Source of the DNA: Leptolyngbyaceae cyanobacterium M65_K2018_010
GTDB taxonomy: Bacteria > Cyanobacteriota > Cyanobacteriia > Phormidesmidales > Phormidesmidaceae
Direction of reading: 5' to 3'
DNA: 12,258 nt
NCBI GenBank assembly: GCA_015295885.1
Contig: DVEE01000164.1
Location: forward strand, 1-12,258
Shown: positions 7,613 to 12,258 of the stretch, one piece after another
Layout of the letters: each line of letters opens with the position of its first letter
Numbering within the stretch: the stretch's first letter is position 1
Notes under the pieces: generated by a model
What the model saw: the letters and a program-made list of their open reading frames with translations, nothing else
The model's database searches: none
Told to the model about the DNA's origin: nothing
Program-made: the position numbers and the translations under genes

Positions 7613-7653
7613 ACTAAAATCGCTAGATTACTTGAGGCCTAGACCCCACTAAA

Positions 7654-7678
7654 CCCAAGGGTGTAGCTTCCCCTTGGG
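7654..7678. promoter_or_regulatory. Perfect 8-bp inverted repeat upstream of the PRC-barrel gene
   Basis: CCCAAGGG (7654-7661) and CCCTTGGG (7671-7678) are exact inverted copies separated by nine bases. The dyad lies 67 bp upstream of the PRC-barrel ATG, within the expected promoter or leader region. It could be an operator for a dimeric protein or an RNA hairpin. There is no T-run on either side, so a terminator is unlikely. Confidence 0.4.
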
Positions 7679-7781
7679 CAAAACTCCACCACCGGACTTG
7701 AATGACTATCTTAACTAGAATCGGTTTATTTTACAGGACGGAAGACCGAACCGCTAGGGATGGCGGATGATTCTGTGCTAG

Positions 7782-7907
7782 GGTGAATTCCCCGGTTGGG
7801 GGGAGGAGGCCGGGATAGAGCAGCCATGACCCCGGAGTGAGGCCGTAGCACCACGCCCCAGGGACAGGGGCATCCCTCCATCGGGGTTGTTCACCAGGAA
7901 CTTTTTT
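7782..7907 (+). ncRNA. Candidate structured leader or small RNA upstream of the META gene
   Basis: On the plus strand GGTGAA (7782-7787) pairs with TTCACC (7890-7895), and just inside CCCCG (7790-7794) pairs with CGGGG (7882-7886). A third helix can form between GGAGG (7802-7806) and CCTCC (7875-7879). Two local hairpins fit inside: CCGGG (7810-7814) with CCCGG (7831-7835), and GCCCC (7855-7859) with GGGGC (7867-7871). At the 3' end GTTC-ACCAG-GAAC (7889-7901) is followed by six T (7902-7907). Together this is a closed multi-branch layout, but it matches no riboswitch or RNA family I know, and GC-rich DNA yields such pairings by chance. Strand and limits are inferred. Confidence 0.35.
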
Positions 7908-7932
7908 CAGTTAACTCCAGTCAAAGAGATTT

Positions 7933-7960
7933 GCTCCGAACCGGATGGAGCAGGTTTTTT
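7933..7960 (+). terminator. Intrinsic-terminator-like hairpin in the META gene leader
   Basis: GCTCC (7933-7937) and GGAGC (7947-7951) form a five-pair stem with a nine-base loop, followed after AGG by TTTTTT (7955-7960). The META gene's ATG starts only 18 bases later, and the nearest upstream gene points the other way. A terminator here would act either on a small RNA made from the preceding GC-rich block or as an attenuator of the META gene. The stem is short, so strength is uncertain. Confidence 0.42.
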
Positions 7961-7978
7961 GATGAAGGGTTTGTGACT

Positions 7979-8872
7979 ATGCGCCGCTATCCGCTAAGGG
8001 CGATCGCCCTGGGTGTTGGAGTTTCTTGCTTTAGTTTAGGACTGGCTTGGTCCCCAGGGGCCCAGGCTGGGCAGCTAGCAACTTTGCCTTTGATGATGAC
8101 CGATAATGGGGGGACGTCGGCTGTTTTCTCTCAAGCCATGGCCAACCCTGCAATAGCTCTGGAAGGGCCAGTCTGGGGCCTGACTCATTACAGGAATGCC
8201 GCCGGTGAGTGGGTCGCCGCTGAGGTCTATGGAATCCAGAGCCCCTCGATTCAGTTTACGGACGGCGCGATCGCCGGTAATGGCACCTGCAACCGATTTT
8301 TTGGCTCCTACCAGGTAACCGACCATCAGCTCTCGGTGCGGCCCGGCGGTAGCACACTGATGGCCTGTCCGCCCCCCTACATGGAGCAGGAACAAGCCTT
8401 TCTGGCCGCTCTGGCTCAGGTTAGCCGCTCTCAACTGGTTGAGGGCGAGTTGCAACTGTTAGATGCCAGCGGTACCCCGCTGCTGGCCTTTAGCGAGTTA
8501 GTGCCCCCTGCCCTGACCGGTAACCTATGGGAGTTAACCGCCTACAACAATGGTCGGGGTGCCGTTACCTCCCTGCTGACCGATACCCGCATTACGGCAA
8601 CCTTTAATGGCGAAGGCAGGCTCACCGGTTCTGCCGGATGCAACACCTACAACGCCAGGTATACTGTCACGGACGGAAGCATCACCATTAGCCCACCGGC
8701 CAGTACCCGCAAATACTGTGCCCAGCCTGAAGGTCTGATGGATCAGGAGATCGCTTACCTGACGGCCCTGACCACCGCGGCCACCTACCAGCTCGAAGAA
8801 AACCGGCTGACCCTCAAAACGGCCGATGGCGCCACCGTGGCCCAGTTTAGCCTGGTCGCCGAGGAGCGCTAA
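7979..8872 (+). CDS. Exported protein with two META (HslJ/DUF306) domains
   Basis: A 297-residue protein starting with a clear Sec signal peptide (basic MRRYPLR, hydrophobic core 8-24, probable cleavage after AQA at 28-30). META domain 1 covers about 61-173 and domain 2 about 179-293; the two share the pattern 'W.L..Y', 'G.G.CN.F/Y...Y', 'C..P..M.QE..FL/YL..AL' and 'L.L....G'. Each has one early and one late cysteine (Cys104 and Cys130; Cys221 and Cys247), so one disulfide per domain is possible after export. HslJ in E. coli is a heat-inducible outer-membrane-associated protein linked to novobiocin resistance; the function of cyanobacterial two-domain forms is unknown. The ATG at 7979 is chosen because it gives a proper signal peptide; AAGGG lies at 7964-7968. 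Upstream TTG (7931) and GTG (7973) codons are in frame but less likely. Confidence 0.87.
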   Translation: MRRYPLRAIALGVGVSCFSLGLAWSPGAQAGQLATLPLMMTDNGGTSAVFSQAMANPAIALEGPVWGLTHYRNAAGEWVAAEVYGIQSPSIQFTDGAIAGNGTCNRFFGSYQVTDHQLSVRPGGSTLMACPPPYMEQEQAFLAALAQVSRSQLVEGELQLLDASGTPLLAFSELVPPALTGNLWELTAYNNGRGAVTSLLTDTRITATFNGEGRLTGSAGCNTYNARYTVTDGSITISPPASTRKYCAQPEGLMDQEIAYLTALTTAATYQLEENRLTLKTADGATVAQFSLVAEER

Positions 8873-8876
8873 CTCT

Positions 8877-9542
8877 CTACCAGGGCAACACCTCACCCTG
8901 GGCATGCCAGAAAGTACCCGTGTTCTCCAGGTTGAGTTCGTCGATACGGGCTAGTAAGCCCTGCACCGAGACCTCAGGGCTGATACCGTTGGCTGTGAAG
9001 CCGGTCATCCGGGTTTGCACCAAGCCGGGGTGAAGAATGGCCACGGCAATGCCGCGGGGCTTGAGATCGTGGGCTAGGGATTTGCCTGCCATCGATAGCG
9101 CCACCTTAGACATGCGGTAGCCGTAGGAGCCACCCGAGGTATTATCGCCAATGGATCCCATACGGCTGGTCATCAGCACCACCTTGGACCCGGCCTTGAG
9201 GTTGGGTAGTAGGGCTTGGGTCAGCCGTAGGGGGGCCAGGGCATTCACCTCGAATTGCCGTCGTATGCTGTCTAGATGCAGGTGATCCAGGCTAACGGAT
9301 TCCAGAATGCCAGCATTGTTAATCAACCCGTCTAGAGGAGCCCCTTGCAGACGATGGACCAGGTCGGCAACGGCGTTGTCCTGGGTGAGGTCGATGCCGG
9401 ATAGGACTGTTACCCCCAGCCCGTCTAGGTCAGCGGAGGATTGGCGACAGACAGCGATTACCGTTGCGCCCCGCTGCTGCAGTTGCCGACAATACTCCAG
9501 GCCAATGCCCCGATTAGCCCCAGTGATCAGATAGGTGGTCAT
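8877..9542 (-). CDS. Short-chain dehydrogenase/reductase (SDR), C-factor-like
   Basis: A 221-residue cytoplasmic oxidoreductase of the classical SDR fold. The cofactor-binding TGANRGIG is at residues 7-14, NNAG at 75-78, the structural Asn at 100, and the active-site YRMSK at 142-146 (Tyr142, Lys146), with Ser126 or Ser130 as the catalytic serine. Arg33 after the second beta strand suggests NADP(H) preference, as inferred from family rules. The short length and the SRMGSIGDNTSGG segment before the active-site Tyr resemble the CsgA/C-factor-like subgroup, many of which have no known substrate. The ATG at 9542 begins directly with the Rossmann strand. Its stop is 4 bp from the stop of the convergent META gene. 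It lies 39 bp downstream of the small acidic gene on the same strand and may be co-transcribed with it. Confidence 0.92.
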   Translation of the reverse strand: MTTYLITGANRGIGLEYCRQLQQRGATVIAVCRQSSADLDGLGVTVLSGIDLTQDNAVADLVHRLQGAPLDGLINNAGILESVSLDHLHLDSIRRQFEVNALAPLRLTQALLPNLKAGSKVVLMTSRMGSIGDNTSGGSYGYRMSKVALSMAGKSLAHDLKPRGIAVAILHPGLVQTRMTGFTANGISPEVSVQGLLARIDELNLENTGTFWHAQGEVLPW

Positions 9543-9581
9543 AGCGGGTTACCCAAGGGACTGCGTTGAGGAGAGGTCTTC

Positions 9582-9920
9582 TTAGGAGGGTTCTTCCGGG
9601 AAAAAGTCGGTGGACTCTTCGTCTTCCTCTGCGGCTGTGTAACTGCGATAGTACTCTTCTAATTCGGCGGCGCTAATTGATCGCTCCGAGGGATTTTCAA
9701 AAAAGGCCTTGACCTTAAGATAGCGCCTCAGCCCCTCGGCCCCGGCGTCATGCTGGGTCGCGGCTTTAAAGTCTTCCGGAAAGGTGTCGCTGATCTGTAG
9801 CCAGGCCTCTTCAAGAATGTCTTCGACATCATCGTTAGGGGCGGTATCAATCAGGGCTTCTAAACCATCAAGAATATCAATGAGTTTAAGAATTTCTGGC
9901 AGCTGTTCCGAATCAGACAT
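9582..9920 (-). CDS. Small acidic protein of unknown function
   Basis: I do not recognise this family. With the ATG at 9920 the product is 112 residues (MSDSEQLPEILKLIDILDGL...). An in-frame ATG at 9932 would add four residues; neither has a clear ribosome site. The protein is strongly acidic, has no signal peptide or membrane span, and is probably helical: one amphipathic helix at about 7-25, a second at 32-43, a third at 60-75 and an acidic C-terminal tail (EEDEESTDFFPEEPS). Coding is supported by a frame open over its full length, codon use like its neighbours and tight packing before the SDR gene. A role as a protein-binding partner is possible but not shown. Confidence 0.75.
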   Translation of the reverse strand: MSDSEQLPEILKLIDILDGLEALIDTAPNDDVEDILEEAWLQISDTFPEDFKAATQHDAGAEGLRRYLKVKAFFENPSERSISAAELEEYYRSYTAAEEDEESTDFFPEEPS

Positions 9921-10002
9921 TGAGTCGCGCATGAATAGGGGCTAAATATCTGTACATACTTAGGCAAATTTTAGTGGACGATGGAACCTCAGGATCGCCA
10001 AC

Positions 10003-10764
10003 CTAGCAATCCCGATGATTGCGGCTACCATCGGGCATCCAGGTGTTACAGAGCTGAGCTTGGTCAAGGCTGGTGCGGGCCAGGTTAGCCCCGCGCAGGT
10101 CTGCGTTGGTCAAATTTGTGCCGGTAAAGTTGACTTCCCGCAGGATGGCTTCCTGCAAATTGGCCCCGGTCAGGTTGGCTTGGGTGAGTTGGGTGCCAAA
10201 TAGACCGGCGCGGTTCAAGCGGCCGTTGATCAAACTGGCCTGGTTGAGGTCAGTTTCGTTCAGGTTGGCCTCCGAAAGGTTAGCCCCATCCAGGCTAGCC
10301 CTTTGTAAGTTAGCGCGATACCATTGGCTGCCCCGGCCGTTGAGGCCGATCAGCTTGGCCTCGCTGGCCACGACCTGGTTGGCTTTAACGCGGTTAAAGC
10401 TGGCCTGGCTAAAGTCGGCCTGGGTCAGCTTGGCCTCGGATAAATCGGCGTCGTTTAACACCGCTTGCTGGCCACTGACCGCCTCCAGATTGGCGCCCTT
10501 GAGCGAGGCCCCCGTTAGTTTGGCCCCGCTCAGGTTGGCCCCGGCCAGATTGGCGCCGTTCAACTGGGCGTTATCCAAGGTGGCCCCAGGCAACGTCGCC
10601 CCCCTGAGGTCGCAGCCAATACAACTGCGACTAATCAGCAGTTGCTGAACCAGGGTGTTGGCCATGGCCGGCATCCAGGGTGCCCCTGAAACCAGGACCA
10701 GAAGCCCCACCAGTATCCCCTCGGAGTTACGGATCAGTGGCCTTTGAGGTTTGCGCCCAGTCAT
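10003..10764 (-). CDS. Exported pentapeptide-repeat protein
   Basis: A 253-residue protein. A signal peptide is visible (basic N-terminus, hydrophobic 17-29, likely cleavage after MPAMA at 31-35), so the mature protein should be in the periplasm or thylakoid lumen. Residues 52-238 are nearly continuous A(N/D)Lxx pentapeptide repeats, with a less regular stretch at about 96-148. Such repeats fold into a right-handed four-sided beta helix. Paired cysteines cap the ends: Cys48 and Cys51 in RSCIGCDLRGA, and Cys239 and Cys253 in LCNTWMPDGS...DC, a layout I know from lumenal cyanobacterial members such as TL17-like proteins. Molecular function is unknown for most of these. The start ATG at 10764 is the only one giving the signal peptide. 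It lies upstream of the acidic gene by 82 bp on the same strand. Confidence 0.92.
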   Translation of the reverse strand: MTGRKPQRPLIRNSEGILVGLLVLVSGAPWMPAMANTLVQQLLISRSCIGCDLRGATLPGATLDNAQLNGANLAGANLSGAKLTGASLKGANLEAVSGQQAVLNDADLSEAKLTQADFSQASFNRVKANQVVASEAKLIGLNGRGSQWYRANLQRASLDGANLSEANLNETDLNQASLINGRLNRAGLFGTQLTQANLTGANLQEAILREVNFTGTNLTNADLRGANLARTSLDQAQLCNTWMPDGSRNHRDC

Positions 10765-10807
10765 GTTTTTGCCTAACCTGTCATAAATCTAAGTTCAACG
10801 GGGGGGA

Positions 10808-10835
10808 TTGCTTCTAAAATGTGGCATCGTACTAT
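10808..10835 (+). promoter_or_regulatory. Candidate sigma-70-type promoter for the right-end gene
   Basis: TTGCTT (10808-10813) and TACTAT (10830-10835) are separated by 16 bases and match the -35 and -10 consensus moderately. Transcription would begin near 10842 and give a leader of about 135 bases. The match is by eye and has not been tested. Confidence 0.35.
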
Positions 10836-10909
10836 GCTGCCTAGAAGGATAGGTGCCGTTCCCCCTGAGTTCTGAACCCTACCCCCCTCCCCTAGAGTCC
10901 CATGGTAGC

Positions 10910-10959
10910 CCCCGCGAGTTCCCTCGGGGAGCCGCCCCATCAAGCCCTTACCCCTTGAT
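10910..10959 (+). promoter_or_regulatory. Two hairpins in the leader of the right-end gene
   Basis: CCCCG (10910-10914) pairs with CGGGG (10925-10929), and ATCAAG (10939-10944) pairs exactly with CTTGAT (10954-10959) across nine bases. The second ends 17 bp before the ATG. The rest of the 212-bp gap (10765-10976) shows C-rich runs but no gene. The dyads may be operators or leader RNA structure. Confidence 0.33.
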
Positions 10960-10976
10960 CCTGGTAATTCGACTTC

Positions 10977-12258
10977 ATGGCATCTCCATCGGCACGGTCA
11001 ACGGCTAGATCTCGTCAGCGGCAATCGCCCCATCGCGAAGGCCCACTTAACCTTTGGGAATGGGTGTGGCCTGGGCTTTGGGTGGTGCTGTTAACCGGTT
11101 CTGGGGTGTTTTGTGGTTGGGCACTAATGTGGTTGACCCGCATTCCCCCGCTGCCTGATTGTGATCAGATTACTCCCTTTCATTCGGCTCGCGATATGCT
11201 CTACTGCGCCAAGGCCCAGGCCCGCACCGGGGAACCCAATAGCCTGGTGCAGTCAGTATTACTGACGGTCAATTGGCCTAAGGCTGACGCCAACTACGAA
11301 GAATCCCAGGAAATTTTGAAGGATTCCTCGGAGCAAATTCTGGTGCTGGCCAACCGCTGGGCCCAGGCCGGAAAATTGGAGGATGCCGTGAAACTGGCTG
11401 GCGCCATTCCCCCCAATTCGCCCCTGCGCCAGTCTGCCCAGGCGGTCATTTACGAATGGCAGCAAGAGTGGGCCCAGGGACGGGCTCTGGAAACGGACCT
11501 AAAACAATCCCTGGCTAGCCAAGACTGGGCCGGGGCCAGAAATCATCTGCAGGCCTTTAAGACCCTCAGTAATCCCTACTGGCTGACTACTCGCTTTAAC
11601 TTTTGGCACCATCAGGTGCAGGTGGAACAGCAAGCCTGGGAACAACTGTTAGGGGCGCGACAGCTAGCCAGCCAGGGCCAACCCCAAGACTTAAAAGCGG
11701 CGGTCGCCCTGGCCCGAGGCCTTGACCTGCGCAGTCAAGTTTGGCTCACGGCTGAGGCCGAGGTCACCCAGTGGAGTCAGCAGTTGTTGCAGGCGGGGTT
11801 AGACCTATGGCAGCAGGGTGACCAGGCCGCGGCCCTGGATTTAGTCAGTGTGGTACCGCCCAGCCCGGATTTGACCTCTGAAGCGGCGGACCTACTCCGC
11901 ATCAGCCATGCCCAGCGACTGGCGGCCCAGGTAGGGGCGGCTGGCCCTGGAATGCCGCGCTATGGCCATCTAGTCAACTTGATGGAAGCGATCGCCGCGG
12001 TCCAGCAGATTCCTGAAGAAAGTCCCTTGGCGACAGCGAGTCGGCCTTCCCTGGCAACTTGGCAGGCTCAGTTAGTGGATCTGCAACGGCTACAATTCAG
12101 CGCTATGGTGGCCCGGCTGGGACAAAAGCTGACCTTCAACTGGGCGATTGCCCAAGCCCTGCAGGTGGAGCAGGGGCGTCCCCAGCGTATTCAAGGGCAA
12201 ACGTTGGTTGCCGATTGGCGGGCCAGCATCCAGCGCATTGAAGATCGGCCTTTGCTCC
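10977..12258 (+). CDS. Membrane-anchored helical protein of unknown function (C-terminus outside the window)
   Basis: The frame opens with ATG at 10977, just after an in-frame TAA at 10965, and stays open for 427 codons to the right edge. A basic N-terminus (1-22) precedes one transmembrane span (about 31-53, LWVVLLTGSGVFCGWALMWL), and the rest should lie on the far side if the positive-inside rule holds. The soluble part contains PPLPDCDQITPFHSARDMLYCAKA (Cys62 and Cys77) and then Ala/Gln/Leu-rich helices with TPR-like or coiled-coil character, including repeats of the form 'A...W..AR' and 'A..LA..IPP.SP'. I recognise it as a cyanobacterial type of conserved hypothetical, sometimes labelled 'chromosome segregation ATPase' in databases, but I see no Walker motif here to support that label. 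No clear Shine-Dalgarno is present. Confidence 0.8.
   Translation, partial: MASPSARSTARSRQRQSPHREGPLNLWEWVWPGLWVVLLTGSGVFCGWALMWLTRIPPLPDCDQITPFHSARDMLYCAKAQARTGEPNSLVQSVLLTVNWPKADANYEESQEILKDSSEQILVLANRWAQAGKLEDAVKLAGAIPPNSPLRQSAQAVIYEWQQEWAQGRALETDLKQSLASQDWAGARNHLQAFKTLSNPYWLTTRFNFWHHQVQVEQQAWEQLLGARQLASQGQPQDLKAAVALARGLDLRSQVWLTAEAEVTQWSQQLLQAGLDLWQQGDQAAALDLVSVVPPSPDLTSEAADLLRISHAQRLAAQVGAAGPGMPRYGHLVNLMEAIAAVQQIPEESPLATASRPSLATWQAQLVDLQRLQFSAMVARLGQKLTFNWAIAQALQVEQGRPQRIQGQTLVADWRASIQRIEDRPLL

Larger units (their letters stand above)
7587..7978. other. Non-coding region between divergent PRC-barrel and META genes (392 bp)
   Basis: I find no convincing protein-coding frame here. The left third, nearer the PRC gene, holds two dyads (7596-7612 and 7654-7678) and an AT-rich stretch (about 7697-7735) where the promoters of one or both genes may lie; I could not identify a well-spaced -35/-10 pair on either strand. 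The right half (from about 7780) is GC-rich, contains many complementary segments, and ends with a terminator-like hairpin before the META start. Confidence 0.7.

Noticed and set aside
7800..7845. Signal recognition particle RNA-like piece (GGGATAGAGCAGCC)
   Set aside because: It resembles the SRP RNA GGAAGGAAGCAGCC tip only loosely. The GGAA tetraloop is missing and the opposite strand does not supply the conserved partner, so it is not called as ffs.
8075..8455. Minus-strand 126-codon frame opposite the META gene
   Set aside because: The plus-strand gene has a signal peptide and two recognisable domains; this frame has no recognisable feature.
10073..10648. Plus-strand 191-codon frame rich in Leu, Ala and Arg
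   Set aside because: It is the antisense of the pentapeptide-repeat gene; the repeated codons of that gene keep the opposite strand free of stops and produce a false repetitive protein.
11259..11465. Minus-strand 68-codon frame
   Set aside because: It lies wholly within the long open plus-strand frame from 10977, which has coherent codon use and a membrane span; the minus frame shows no family-like features.

Overview
The window is chromosomal DNA from a cyanobacterium, probably a fairly GC-rich filamentous or Leptolyngbya/Synechococcus-like lineage. Evidence for this is nine copies of the HIP1 octamer GCGATCGC, which is typical of cyanobacterial genomes, plus several families with cyanobacterial character: an EGY-type site-2 protease with a GNLR motif, a PRC-barrel protein, a secreted pentapeptide-repeat protein with end cysteines, and two membrane proteins of unrecognised cyanobacterial type. 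I see no rRNA, tRNA, CRISPR array, transposase or prophage gene. The content looks like ordinary core or semi-core chromosome rather than a mobile island.

Layout. At the left edge is the start of a SelO (YdiU) pseudokinase/AMPylator gene on the minus strand, cut by the window. Next on the minus strand is a two-gene unit, moaE (molybdopterin synthase large subunit) followed 10 bp later by a type I ABC exporter half-transporter. Divergent from moaE, three genes run on the plus strand: a YdcF/DUF218 envelope protein, an EGY-like M50 protease, and a proline-rich single-span membrane protein of unknown function. These are met head-on by a minus-strand gene with two PRC-barrel domains and an acidic tail. 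A 392-bp non-coding region separates it from a divergent plus-strand gene for an exported protein with two META (HslJ/DUF306) domains. That gene ends 4 bp from the convergent stop of a short-chain dehydrogenase/reductase. Further along the minus strand are a small acidic protein and an exported pentapeptide-repeat protein. Finally, a plus-strand gene for a membrane-anchored helical protein runs off the right edge.

The genes do not form one pathway. The common theme is the cell envelope and photosynthetic membranes: transporter, membrane protease, DUF218, PRC-barrel, META and lumen/periplasm pentapeptide protein. The most interesting non-coding signal is the leader of the META gene. It holds a GC-rich block with nested complementary segments and then, 19 bp before the ATG, a stem-loop followed by six T residues that looks like an intrinsic terminator. 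No plus-strand gene lies upstream for it to end, so it suggests either a small RNA or a transcription-attenuation leader. Other dyad symmetries sit upstream of moaE, of the PRC-barrel gene and of the last gene, and downstream of the protease gene. All pairings were found by eye, without folding or database searches.
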